This document shows positions 35,575-43,730 of a stretch of 64,000 bases of DNA, piece by piece. The DNA is from Amycolatopsis sp. DSM 110486 (GTDB lineage: Bacteria > Actinomycetota > Actinomycetes > Mycobacteriales > Pseudonocardiaceae): NCBI RefSeq assembly GCF_019468465.1, contig NZ_CP080519.1:5846001-5910000 (forward strand), read 5' to 3'. Below the pieces are notes generated by a model. It saw only the letters and a list, made by a program, of their open reading frames with translations, did not search any database and was not told the origin of the DNA. Each line of letters opens with the position of its first letter. Within the stretch, counting starts at the first letter, position 1. The position numbers and the translations under genes are program-made.

Positions 35575-36639
35575 GTGGGGCTCTTCGGCCGGTCCGGCCG
35601 CGACGGTGCCGACGGTGCCGACGGTGATGGCGGCTACGAGGACAACGCCGCCCTCACCGGCGTCGGCGGGTACGAACCCGCTGACGCGCCTGGCTTCCCG
35701 GCCGCCGGCTACGGCACGGGCTCCCCGGTTTCCGGGAAGTCCGCCGCCGAGCCGGCGGCCGAACCGGGACGCGGTCCGTGGCCGGCGCAAGGCGAGAAAC
35801 CCGGCGGAACTCCTTGGTACGCCGAGGATCCCGCCGCCACCGGGCACGCTCCGCGCGCGGAGCCCCAGCGCATCCGGCCGCCGAGCCGGCCGCCTGCGCG
35901 GTTGAAGGGGCGGCCGTCGCGGGCGCTGTGGATCCTCGTGGCCGTGATCGCCCTCGGTGTGGCCGCGATGAACTTCTTCGGCGCCGCCCGCCACCACTCG
36001 GCGAGCCCGTCGACACCCAGCCAGGGCCCGGTCACCTTCCAGCCCGAGCCGCACCTCGTCGTGCCCGCGGTGGTCGACGGCTGGTCCTCCGTGGCCGCGC
36101 GCGACGGCAGCTTCGCCTACGACGTCCCGCCGAGCTGGACACCGGAACCCGGCGTCGTGCACGGCTGGGACGGCACGGCGACCTCGCCGGGGATCACGCT
36201 CGGCACCACGGCGTCCGTCGGCCGCGGCTACTGCGGCAGCGACAGCCGCCACGGCGGGTCCGGAGTCACGACCGAAGACGGCGGCAACGCCGAAGCCGCC
36301 GCGCGCAAAGCCGTCGGCGACCTGGTCGGCAGTGCCTACGACCCCGGCGCGAAGGTGACGTACGCGCCGGCACAGGACGCGACCGTGCAGCTCGAAGGCT
36401 TAACCCGTCCCGCGCGAGTGGTGCTCGCCGACGTCACCCAGGGCGGCACCGACGCCTGCACTCAGAAGCACGTCACCGTCGCCGCGCTCGCCTTGGCCAC
36501 CGCGACCCAGTCCGTGGTGCTCGTCGTCTACACCGACGACACCACCAGCCGCGCCGACGTCGTCCGCTTGCTTCAGAGCTACCGCGGCGTGCCGGCCGCC
36601 GACCGGACCACGACCACGCCGCCGCCGACCACGCGCTGA
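35575..36639 (+). CDS. Membrane-anchored hypothetical protein with extracytoplasmic domain
   Basis: I do not recognise a named family. The 354-residue protein has a Gly/Ala/Pro-rich cytosolic tail (about 1-120), one hydrophobic helix (ALWILVAVIALGVAAMNFFGA, about 121-140) and an external domain. That domain contains DGSFAYDVPPSWTPEPGV and a Cys-bearing core (GRGYCGSDSR, GGTDACTQKH), suggesting a disulfide. The Thr/Pro-rich C-terminus (DRTTTTPPPTTR) ends inside the convergent frameshifted gene by 61 bp. The GTG start lacks a strong ribosome-binding site and lies 12 bp after proS. A DUF8017-like fold is possible but not verified. Confidence 0.7.
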   Translation: MGLFGRSGRDGADGADGDGGYEDNAALTGVGGYEPADAPGFPAAGYGTGSPVSGKSAAEPAAEPGRGPWPAQGEKPGGTPWYAEDPAATGHAPRAEPQRIRPPSRPPARLKGRPSRALWILVAVIALGVAAMNFFGAARHHSASPSTPSQGPVTFQPEPHLVVPAVVDGWSSVAARDGSFAYDVPPSWTPEPGVVHGWDGTATSPGITLGTTASVGRGYCGSDSRHGGSGVTTEDGGNAEAAARKAVGDLVGSAYDPGAKVTYAPAQDATVQLEGLTRPARVVLADVTQGGTDACTQKHVTVAALALATATQSVVLVVYTDDTTSRADVVRLLQSYRGVPAADRTTTTPPPTTR

Positions 36640-38792
36640 CGCCGCAACGCCAGCTTCGCGAAGTCCTTCAGCCCGGCCCCCTGCAGGTACGCGCGCCCGA
36701 GCGCGAGGCCGATGCGCGGCAGGTCGGCCTCGTCGCGGTAGGCCAGGTACAGCGGCTCGCGCCGCGGCTGGAACTTCGCCTTGAACGCGTGCAGCGAGCG
36801 GAACCCGTAGTACGGCTCCATCAACGCGCCCACCGCGTCGAGCACCCGGTCCACCGCACGCGCCGGTGCGGTGTCGCGGCTGCGCACGAGCGGCGCGCCC
36901 GAAAGCGACACGAACCGCGCGCCTTCGTCACGCAACGCCAGGCACGCCGACGCGATCAGGAACTCCATCACCGGCCGGAACCCGTCCGGACGGCGGCGCA
37001 TCACGTCGAGCGTCCACCCGCCCACCGTGCCCGAGCCCGTGTGCACCGGCAGCCACGACGTGAAACCACAGACCGTGCCCGTCGCGTCGATCGCGAGCCC
37101 CACGCGCGTCGCCGGGTCCATCGCCTCGGCGACACCGCCGAGCGTGAACCCCATCTCCGGCAGGCCCTTTGTCGCCGACCCACTCCTCCGACAGCGCGCG
37201 CACCTGCTCCCGGATCGCGGGCGGCTGCTCGGCCAGGCGCACCAGGCGGAACTCGATGCCGTCCTTGCGGGCCTTGTTCAACGCCGAACGCACGTCCTGC
37301 CAGGCTTTTCCGCGGAACTCCAGGTTCTCGAGATCCACCAGCGTGTCCTCCGCGACCTGCACGTGCTGCCAGCCCAGCTCCCGCGTCACGCCGACAGTGG
37401 CGGCCGTCGCAGAGAAAACGCACGGCACGAGCCCGGAGTTCTCGCACATCTCCCGGAACTCCGTGAGCGCGTGTGCCGCCGAGCCGCACGGCGCCACGGG
37501 ATCGCCGAGCGCGATCGCGACCCCCGCGTGGCGCTGGTAAGCGAGGTAGGACGCGCCGTCGGAGGCGACGAAGTACGCGTTCTGCGGCCACGTCGTCATC
37601 CACGAGATCGTGCTGCCTCCGTTGCGCCCCAGCAGAAGCCGGGCAAGGCTGCCGTCCGGACCACCGCGCAGCAGCTTGCGGCGCCGCCGGCGTGAGGGCA
37701 CGCGGAACGCCCCGCTCGCCGCGATTCAGCAGCACCAGCTCGACCGTCCACAGGAGATTGTCCACGAAGAACAGCGAAAGCCCGTGGCTGTCGTACTCGG
37801 TGCGCACCAGCTTCGCCACGGCCAGGACCCCGCTCACCAGGAGCACCTGCGACACCGCGAACACGCACAACCCCACGGCCCAGCGCCACGCGACGCGCGA
37901 GCCGCGGCGCAGGCCGTTGAGCATCGGCACCACGAGCACACCCATGATGAGAATCTCTCGCGCCGACAGGGAAACCGCGTCCGACGGGCCGAACGGGCCG
38001 TCTCCAGGGACGAGCCACATGACCACTTCGGCCACGGTGAGCAGCAGCAGTCCCGCGCACGCCAGCAGCCGCCACTCGCGCACGCTCGGCCGCACCGGTT
38101 CGGTGAGCCGCGCCGTGCCCGCGAGCCGATGGCCGAGCGGCAACGCCAGCACCAGTGCGAAGAAATGCACGAGATCAGCGAGCGTGCCGACGTACACGAT
38201 CGCCACGCCCGCGTACACGCACAACCCGGCGCGCAGCCGCAGCCGCCACGGCGCGCGCAGCGTCGCGCTGGCCACGGCGATGGCCACGAGCGTGCCGCCG
38301 GAGAAGCCGACGTCGAGTGTGGTCGCGATGTGCGCGGCCCACCATCCAGCCGGAATGGCGGCACAGCACGAGGAACTGGATCGCCGCCGTGGCCGCGGCC
38401 AGCTGCCCGCCGACGGTCACCAGGATCGTGCGGCGCGTGCCGAGCTGCCACTCCGCGAACCCTGTCAGCAGCGCGAAAGTGCCGGCCATCGGCAGGTAGA
38501 ACAGCGGCCGCGGCGCGAAGAACGGGCCGGTCGCCAGCGTCCACCAGCGGCCGTGTTCCAGCGAGGGCAGGCCGTAGGCGTAGTAGGCGAACGACGGCTG
38601 GTGCTCGGCGGCTTGCCAGAGCGTGCGGCTCGCGACCCCGGCCACGAGGATCGCGAGCACGACGGTGGTGGTGAACGGCAGGCGGCGCCAGAGCACGGCG
38701 AACCGCTCGCGTTTCGGCCTTCCGGCCGCCCGCCCGCGTCCCCCCGTGCCGGCACCGCCGGCGGTCCCCGCCGCCGGCGATGCGGTCGTCAT
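36579..38792 (-). pseudogene. Frameshifted lysyl-phosphatidylglycerol-synthase-like (DUF2156) gene
   Basis: Read together, four adjoining frames give one protein. It comprises an N-terminal rhomboid-like multi-helix membrane part (LPFTTTVVLAILVAGVASRTLW onward, then GFSGGTLVAIAVASATL), further helices to LFFVDNLLWTVELVLL, and a C-terminal MprF/LPG-synthase catalytic domain (ISWMTTWPQNAYFVASDG, VQVAEDTLVDLENLEFRG, DVRSALNKARKDG, GFTLGGVAEAMDPATRV). Each junction looks like a one-base insertion: near 38337-38352, in C4 at 37710-37713, and in C3T3 at 37165-37170. Removing one base at each restores the joined sequence, for example GERAFRVPSRRRRR and DKGLPEMGFTLGG. It is either a decayed gene or clustered assembly errors. 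If intact, it would aminoacylate phosphatidylglycerol, though no lysyl-tRNA synthetase domain is seen. Confidence 0.8.
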
Positions 38793-38935
38793 GATCCGAG
38801 TCTTGCGCCTGGACCTAAAGCCGACATCCTTCGTGGGAGCGACTTGTCCCCCTAGGGGAGTGCCACCCCGGAGGGAGAAAACCCTGACCCGAAGGCGGAT
38901 GCGGGCTCAGGGAACAGCACTCGACCAGGGGCGAA

Positions 38936-38981
38936 CCCCGCACGGCGGCCTCGGCGCGGACGCCGAAACCGCCGTGCGGGG
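38936..38981. terminator. Nested hairpin downstream of the HAD gene
   Basis: Outer arms CCCCGCACGGCGG (38936-38948) and their complement (38969-38981) enclose an inner stem TCGGCG/CGCCGA. There is no T-run. It lies 20 bp past the HAD gene end and probably ends its transcript. Confidence 0.6.
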
Positions 38982-39001
38982 CGAAAACAGGGGTGAACCG
39001 C

Positions 39002-39700
39002 TCAGCCGAGCACGGCCTTGCGCACCGAGTCGAGGTCGGCGAGATCGGGCAGCACGGTGTGGGCACCCGAGGCCGCGAGCTCTTCGGCGCTGTAGTGCCC
39101 GGTGGCGACGGCTACCGCGACGGCACCGTTGTCGAGGGCGGCCTTCACGTCGTTCGGGGTATCGCCGATCACCACGACGTCGCCGGGCGCGAACGCCGTG
39201 CCGTGCTTGGCGGCCGCAGCGGCCACGGCGTGGGGGACGAGGTCGGGCCGGTGCGCCGAGAGCGAGCCGTACCCGCCGATCTCCAGTTCCAGGTGCTCGT
39301 CGAGGCCGAACGCGGCGAGCTTGTGCACCGAGATCTCCGGCAGGTTGCCGGTGACGAGCGTCTGCACGGCGCCGTGGCCGGCCATCGCGGCCAGTGCCGC
39401 CGCCGCGCCGTCGAGCGCCCGGCCGGCTTCGTGCAGCGTGCCGCGGGCCTCGTCGGCCACGGCGATCAGCTCGCTCCACAGGCGCTGGATGTTCTCCTCG
39501 GTCGCCTCGATGCCGTGCGTGGTGAGGATGTCGGCGGTGATCGCGCGCTCGGTGCGCCCGCCGTAGTCGGGGTGGGTGCGCAGCTCGGTGCCCATGGCCG
39601 TGAGAGCCGTGGCGTACCAGCTGCTGCCGACCCCCGTGAGGTCCACGAGCGTGTGGTCGATGTCCCAGAGCACCAGCCGGTGCGCGTGCGTCGTCGTCAC
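39002..39700 (-). CDS. HAD-family phosphatase
   Basis: A 232-residue HAD hydrolase of the phosphoglycolate-phosphatase subgroup. Motif I is LWDIDHTLVD (nucleophile Asp and following Asp), motif II is LVTGN, and motif IV is VVVIGDTPNDVKAA; an alpha-helical cap lies between (about residues 20-90). It is probably cytosolic and acts on a small phosphorylated metabolite. GTG at 39700 lies seven bases after a reverse-strand TACCCT (39708-39713), so the message appears leaderless. Confidence 0.9.
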   Translation of the reverse strand: MTTTHAHRLVLWDIDHTLVDLTGVGSSWYATALTAMGTELRTHPDYGGRTERAITADILTTHGIEATEENIQRLWSELIAVADEARGTLHEAGRALDGAAAALAAMAGHGAVQTLVTGNLPEISVHKLAAFGLDEHLELEIGGYGSLSAHRPDLVPHAVAAAAAKHGTAFAPGDVVVIGDTPNDVKAALDNGAVAVAVATGHYSAEELAASGAHTVLPDLADLDSVRKAVLG

Positions 39701-39707
39701 GGCCGTG

Positions 39708-39713
39708 AGGGTA
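39708..39713 (-). promoter_or_regulatory. Leaderless -10 element of the HAD gene
   Basis: TACCCT on the minus strand, seven bases before the GTG at 39700. Confidence 0.5.
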
Positions 39714-39726
39714 CCGGCGGAAGTAT

Positions 39727-39794
39727 TCAACGTCTGTTGACTTTCCGGGGGACGCGACCTACTTTGATCGTAATTCAACATGTGAAGAATAACT
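39727..39794 (+). promoter_or_regulatory. Promoter flanked by two operator-like palindromes
   Basis: TTGACT (39737-39742), 17-bp spacer and TACTTT (39760-39765) make one of the best promoters in the window. TCAAC-GTCT-GTTGA (39727-39740) overlaps the -35. A second palindrome around TTCAACATGTGAA (39774-39786) lies after the -10. This layout suits a TetR-type repressor. Confidence 0.7.
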
Positions 39795-39805
39795 GGGAGG
39801 CCGTC

Positions 39806-40813
39806 ATGTCGGCTGCTACTCGGCGCCCCGCGGGCGCGTTCGCCCTGGTCGCGGTGCTGGTGGGTGCGCTCGCCGCCGTGGTGCTGGGGTTTCTGACCTT
39901 CGGGGCGCAGGCCTCCGTCGCGCCCGATCACGTTCCTGTCGCCGTTTCGGCGCCGCCGCCGCTGCAGGGGCTGGCGCACCAGGTCGCCTCCCACGGCGGC
40001 ACGCAGCTCGACTGGCGCGTCGCCGACCCGGCCGAGGCCCGGAACCTGTTGGCGGACAAGGAGGTCTACGGGGTCCTGGAGCTTCGTCCTGGCCCCGCCG
40101 CCACCGTCGTGCTCTCCGGTGCGGTGAACCCGGCGGGCACGCAGGTGGCGCAGCAGGTCCTCGCGGGCGCCGCTCAGGCGCTGCCCGGCGAGCCGCGGCT
40201 CGAGATGCTGCACCCGGCGAGCGCCGCGGGCCGGATCGTGCCGCTGGCCGCCAGCGCGCTCGCCTGGCTGGGCTCGCTCGTCGCCGGTGCCGTGCTGGTG
40301 CGGCTCAGCGCCGGCCGTCGCGTGAGCGTTCCGGTCCGCCTGGCGCAGGTGCTGGGCAGCGGCGTGCTGGTGACGGGTGTGCTGGTGGGCTTCGCCGCGC
40401 TGTGGGACTCCACGCTGCCGCTGACCTGGGACGTGCTCGGCTTCCTGTTCCTCACGGTCACCGCGTTCGCCGCGCTGCAGGCCGGTCTGCTGCGGCTGCT
40501 CGGCCTGCGCGCGCTCGCCATCCTGGCGCCGCTGTACCTCGTGGCGCCCGCGGTGGCCGGGCAGGTGCCCGAACTGCTCAACCCGGCCTACCGCGCGCTG
40601 CTGTGGTCGTGGACGCCGTTCCGCTTCTCGACCGAAGGCCTGCGCAGCCTCCTGCAGGGCGCGCCGGCCGCTCCGGACGTGACGACGGGCGTCTGGGTCC
40701 TGACCGGGCTACTCGTGGTCGGCCTGGCGCTGGCCCTATGGCCGGCCCGGTCGCGACGTGAGCCGCCCCAGCCACAGCCCACGGAACGGCCCGTCGAGGT
40801 CGCAGCCGGCTGA
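39806..40813 (+). CDS. YhgE/Pip-like (DUF3533/ABC-2-like) membrane protein
   Basis: A 335-residue membrane protein: one N-terminal helix (FALVAVLVGALAAVVLGFLTFG), an external domain of about 130 residues with LLADKEVYGVLEL, typical of YhgE/Pip or DUF3533 proteins, then about six helices from residue 145 (AASALAWLGSLVAGAVLV onward) and a short tail. The family sits beside ABC-2 exporters and drug-resistance genes and is often regulated by TetR proteins. GGGAGG precedes the ATG by five bases. The strong flanked promoter suggests induction by an unlinked regulator. Its transport role is unproven. Confidence 0.82.
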   Translation: MSAATRRPAGAFALVAVLVGALAAVVLGFLTFGAQASVAPDHVPVAVSAPPPLQGLAHQVASHGGTQLDWRVADPAEARNLLADKEVYGVLELRPGPAATVVLSGAVNPAGTQVAQQVLAGAAQALPGEPRLEMLHPASAAGRIVPLAASALAWLGSLVAGAVLVRLSAGRRVSVPVRLAQVLGSGVLVTGVLVGFAALWDSTLPLTWDVLGFLFLTVTAFAALQAGLLRLLGLRALAILAPLYLVAPAVAGQVPELLNPAYRALLWSWTPFRFSTEGLRSLLQGAPAAPDVTTGVWVLTGLLVVGLALALWPARSRREPPQPQPTERPVEVAAG

Positions 40814-40860
40814 GATCGGCGCCACCCACCCAACTCACCCTGCCGAGCCGACCCACCAGC

Positions 40861-40949
40861 GAGATCGCGCCGGCTTCCGGATGGGGCGGTGCGATCGGCC
40901 CCCGGCCGATCCGACCGCCCCATCCGGAAGCCGGCTCAAAGGCGATCTC
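40861..40949. repeat. Three-tier palindrome of 89 bp
   Basis: The inner arms 40893-40900/40904-40911 pair perfectly. A two-base mismatch separates them from 22 perfect pairs (40869-40890 with 40914-40935), and an outer GAGATCGC/GCGATCTC (40861-40868 with 40942-40949) closes the structure. That is about 38 paired bases, lying between two convergent genes. It is far longer than a normal terminator and has no T-run. Confidence 0.9.
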
Positions 40950-40964
40950 GCACGCCCCGGCGAA

Positions 40965-41000
40965 GCCGGGGCCAAAGACACAGCCGGGGCCAAAGACTCA
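40965..41000. repeat. 18-bp duplication containing the yjbQ stop codon
   Basis: GCCGGGGCCAAAGAC plus CACA/TCA-type ends occurs at 40965-40982 and 40983-41000. The second copy covers the last codon and stop of yjbQ. A seven-base-stem hairpin (CCCCGGC/GCCGGGG) lies just before, at 40955-40971. Confidence 0.75.
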
Positions 41001-41408
41001 GCCACACAAGAAGCTGAAGCGGACCTTGCGCACCGGGTTGTCGACGTTGGTGTCGACGAGGCAGACCGACTGCCAGGTGCCCAGCGCGAGCACCCCGCCC
41101 AGCACCGGAACCGTCGCGTACGGCGGCACCAGCGCCGGTAGCACGTGGTCACGGCCGTGGCCCGGGCTGCCGTGGCGGTGCCGCCAGCGCGCGTCGCGGG
41201 GAAGGATGTCCTCCAGCGCGGCGAGCAGGTCGTCGTCGCTGCCGGCGCCGGTCTCGAGGATCGCGAGACCGGCCGTGGCGTGCGGGACCCAGACGTGCAG
41301 CAGGCCGTCGGTGGCGTCGGCGTCGCGCAGGAACTTCTCGGCCTCGTGGGTCAGGTCGTGCACGACGGCGGTGTTTCCGGTGTGCACCTCGAGTTCGGTG
41401 GAGTACAT
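40998..41408 (-). CDS. yjbQ: YjbQ/UPF0047 family protein (thiamine-phosphate synthase-like)
   Basis: A 136-residue YjbQ-family protein. The typical core includes GLLHVWVPHATAGLAILETGAGSDDDLLAALEDILP and HRHGSPGHGRDHVLPALVPPYATVPVLGGVLALGTWQSVCLVDTNVDNPVRKV. YjbQ proteins have weak thiamine-phosphate synthase activity in E. coli; the natural role is uncertain. A -10-like TACGCT on the minus strand (41416-41421) lies seven bases before the ATG and the gene follows the LuxR regulator by 20 bp, so it may use its own leaderless promoter or be read through. Its stop codon lies within an 18-bp duplication. Confidence 0.87.
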   Translation of the reverse strand: MYSTELEVHTGNTAVVHDLTHEAEKFLRDADATDGLLHVWVPHATAGLAILETGAGSDDDLLAALEDILPRDARWRHRHGSPGHGRDHVLPALVPPYATVPVLGGVLALGTWQSVCLVDTNVDNPVRKVRFSFLCG

Positions 41409-41415
41409 GGTGATG

Positions 41416-41421
41416 AGCGTA
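41416..41421 (-). promoter_or_regulatory. Leaderless -10 element of yjbQ
   Basis: TACGCT on the minus strand, seven bases before the ATG, in the 20-bp gap after the response-regulator gene. Confidence 0.5.
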
Positions 41422-41428
41422 GGTGCGT

Positions 41429-42073
41429 TCACAGGCCGAGGTAGCGGAGCACCGCCAGCACCCGGCGGTTGTGGCCTTCCGACGGCGGCAGGCCGAGCTT
41501 GGCGAAGATGCTCGTCACGTACTTCTCCACCGAACCCGCCGACAGGAACAAATCGCCGGCGATGGCGGAGTTGGACCGGCCCTGCGCCATCAGGTCGAGC
41601 ACCTCGCGTTCGCGGGCGGTCAGTTCTGCCAGCGGCCCCGACCGGCCGGTGGCGGCGAAGAGCTGGCGCACGACTTCGGGGTCCAGCACCGTCTCGCCGG
41701 CCGCGACCCGGCGCAGCGCGTCGAGGAAGTCGGACACCTCGGCGACGCGGTCCTTCAGCAAGTAGCCGACCGCGCCGGCCTGGTCGGCGAGCAGCTGCTT
41801 CGCGTACTTCGTCTCCACGTACTGCGAGAACAGCAGGATCGCGCACCCGGCCAGCTCCTCGCGCAGCTCGATCGCCGCGCGCAGGCCCTCGTCGGTGTGC
41901 GAAGGCGGCATGCGGATGTCGACCACGGACACGTCGGGCCGGTGCGCGCGCACGGCCGCCCGCAGCTCCTCGGCGTCCTTCACCGCCGCGACGACGTCGT
42001 GGCCCCGCAGCCCCAGCAGCTCAACCAGGCCCTGGCGCAGGATGGTCGAGTCCTCGGCGATCACGATCCGCAT
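41429..42073 (-). CDS. NarL/LuxR-type response regulator
   Basis: A 214-residue two-component response regulator. The receiver domain has the acidic pocket (IAEDST) and phosphoacceptor Asp52 (VSVVDIRMPP). The C-terminal LuxR HTH reads LTAREREVLDLMAQGRSNSAIAGDLFLSAGSVEKYVTSIFAKLG. The gene follows the histidine kinase by 21 bp with an excellent GAGGGGGG ribosome-binding site, so the two form an operon. The target genes are not shown by the sequence. MPPSHTDEGLRAA is the expected D/E-rich loop of this subgroup. Confidence 0.95.
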   Translation of the reverse strand: MRIVIAEDSTILRQGLVELLGLRGHDVVAAVKDAEELRAAVRAHRPDVSVVDIRMPPSHTDEGLRAAIELREELAGCAILLFSQYVETKYAKQLLADQAGAVGYLLKDRVAEVSDFLDALRRVAAGETVLDPEVVRQLFAATGRSGPLAELTAREREVLDLMAQGRSNSAIAGDLFLSAGSVEKYVTSIFAKLGLPPSEGHNRRVLAVLRYLGL

Positions 42074-42094
42074 GCGTCCCCCCTCGTCGCCAGC

Positions 42095-43366
42095 CTAGCG
42101 AGGCAGCGGGACCTCGGCCGTGACCACGGTCGGGCCGCCGGGCGGGCTCGCCACGGTCAGCTCGCCGTCCACCGGCCGCAGCCGCTCCGCGACCCCGGCC
42201 AGCCCGCCGCCGGGTACCACTGCCGCGCCGCCGGGGCCGGGATCGGTGACGGTCAGCCGCAGCACGGCGTCGTGCTCGTCGATCCGGACGGTGCAAGGCT
42301 TTCCGGAGTGCTTCGCCACGTTCGTCATCAGCTCCGCAGCGGCGAAGTACACCACGGCCTCCAGCGACGGCGGCGGCCGGTGGCCCAGCCGCACGGACAC
42401 CGTCGCCGCCATCCCGGCAGAAGTGGCCACAGTGGACAGTGCGACGTCGAGACCCTTGTCCAGCGCCGCCGGGTGGATGCCACGCGCGAGGTCGCGCAGC
42501 TCGACCAGCGCCTGCTTGGCGTTGCCGTGCGCGGCTGCGACGAGCGTGCGTACCTGGTCGAGGTCGACGGTATCCGTGGCCAGCTCTTCCTTCGCCAGCC
42601 CCAGTTTCATCGCCATCGCGACGAGCTGCGCCTGGGCCCCGTCGTGCAGGTCGCGTTCGATGCGCCGCAACCGCTGCGCCGCGTCTTCGAGCGCCGTCGC
42701 CCGCGTCTCCTCCAGGAACCGCAGGCGCTGCAGCAACCCGGGCCCGGACAGCAGCAGCCGCCCGAGCTGCCGGTCGAGGACCGCCAGCGCGTGCACGACC
42801 CACGGCACGGCGGCCAGCGCGATCACGCCGCCGACCGCCCACAGCACCGTGCCCGGCCACGTGCGGCTGACGATGTTGTAGACCGGCAGCACGTCGCGCG
42901 TGAAGAACCACAACACCGGGTAGCTCGCCCCCGCGACGCCGAACACCAGGAGCGACCCGGCCACGGCGAACCCGGCGAACGAGATCGGGACCCGCAGCAC
43001 GAGATACGCGCCGGCGCGCCACGCGTGCCGGTCGCCGAGCCGCGCGACCAGCCAGTGCCACAACCCGGGCCGCAGCGCCACCGGCGCCGGCGCGCGCAGC
43101 GGCGCGTCGAGCAACACGCCCGCCAGCCGCCGGTGCAGGCCCCCGAGCAGCCGCATCCCCCGCACGACCCCCGCGAGCACCAGCAGCCCCAGCCCGAGCG
43201 GGCTCAACGCGACACCGATCGCGAGCCCGACGAGCACGACGACGAGCGCGACCGGAGACAGCACCCCGGCCACCACCAGCCACACCGTTTCCGCCCGCGT
43301 CTGCCGCAGCGGCCCCGGCCACCACCCGCGCCGCGGCGCGCGTGCGTCCGCGGCCCGAGAAGTCAT
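42095..43366 (-). CDS. Sensor histidine kinase (HisKA_3 family, membrane)
   Basis: A 423-residue NarX/DesK-class kinase. There are about six hydrophobic segments (residues about 28-75, 120-150, 170-195) with a putative sensor region of the actinobacterial DUF4153/YxjM-like type. The dimerisation H-box is RIERDLHDGAQAQLVAMAMKLG (His241). The ATPase domain shows FAAAELMTNVAKHSG and VTDPGPGGAAVVPGGGLAGVAERL. It phosphorylates the adjacent response regulator. ATG at 43366 is used because CGGGG precedes it; a GTG seven codons upstream is possible. The stimulus is unknown. Confidence 0.93.
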   Translation of the reverse strand: MTSRAADARAPRRGWWPGPLRQTRAETVWLVVAGVLSPVALVVVLVGLAIGVALSPLGLGLLVLAGVVRGMRLLGGLHRRLAGVLLDAPLRAPAPVALRPGLWHWLVARLGDRHAWRAGAYLVLRVPISFAGFAVAGSLLVFGVAGASYPVLWFFTRDVLPVYNIVSRTWPGTVLWAVGGVIALAAVPWVVHALAVLDRQLGRLLLSGPGLLQRLRFLEETRATALEDAAQRLRRIERDLHDGAQAQLVAMAMKLGLAKEELATDTVDLDQVRTLVAAAHGNAKQALVELRDLARGIHPAALDKGLDVALSTVATSAGMAATVSVRLGHRPPPSLEAVVYFAAAELMTNVAKHSGKPCTVRIDEHDAVLRLTVTDPGPGGAAVVPGGGLAGVAERLRPVDGELTVASPPGGPTVVTAEVPLPR

Positions 43367-43453
43367 GCCCCGAAGTCTGCCCGCCACACGGCCGGCCGAC
43401 CACCGGGTTCGCCCTGGACCGGGTGGGGGATTTCCCCCGCCCGGCCCGGGGCG

Positions 43454-43720
43454 TCAGTCTTCTTGGGGGCGCTGCTCGTCCTCGCGAGCGCTGTACTCAG
43501 GAGCGCTGTGCTCACGGGCACCGTGCTCACGGAGGCTGTCCTCCCGAGCGCGCTGCGACGCTTCGCGCATCTCGATCACGTCGGTCAGCCAGCTGCCGGT
43601 TTCGCGCGCGATGTCGCGCACGGCGCCGGTGATGATCGTCGCGATCGCCCCGATGTGGGTGGCCGCGGATTCCGTGAGCTCCTGCACCGTGTCCTTGCCG
43701 CTTTCGAACTGACCCACCAT
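43454..43720 (-). CDS. Small hypothetical protein with pentapeptide repeats
   Basis: An 88-residue protein downstream of the desaturase (10 bp away), probably in its operon. The first 50 residues form amphipathic helices (KDTVQELTESAATHIGAIATIITGAVRDIARETGSWLTDVIEM). The rest is a charged tail with a five-residue repeat (REDSL, REHGA, REHSA, PEYSA, RED). TGAGGAAC precedes the ATG by about seven bases. I do not recognise a family. The DNA for the tail is a 15-bp tandem repeat at 43486-43545. Confidence 0.6.
   Translation of the reverse strand: MVGQFESGKDTVQELTESAATHIGAIATIITGAVRDIARETGSWLTDVIEMREASQRAREDSLREHGAREHSAPEYSAREDEQRPQED
43486..43545. repeat. Four degenerate 15-bp tandem repeats
   Basis: Units at 43486, 43501, 43516 and 43531 share the pattern GAGCGCTGTNCTCA with drift. 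They encode the pentapeptide repeats of the small protein's tail on the minus strand. Confidence 0.75.
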
Positions 43721-43730
43721 GTGCGGTTCC

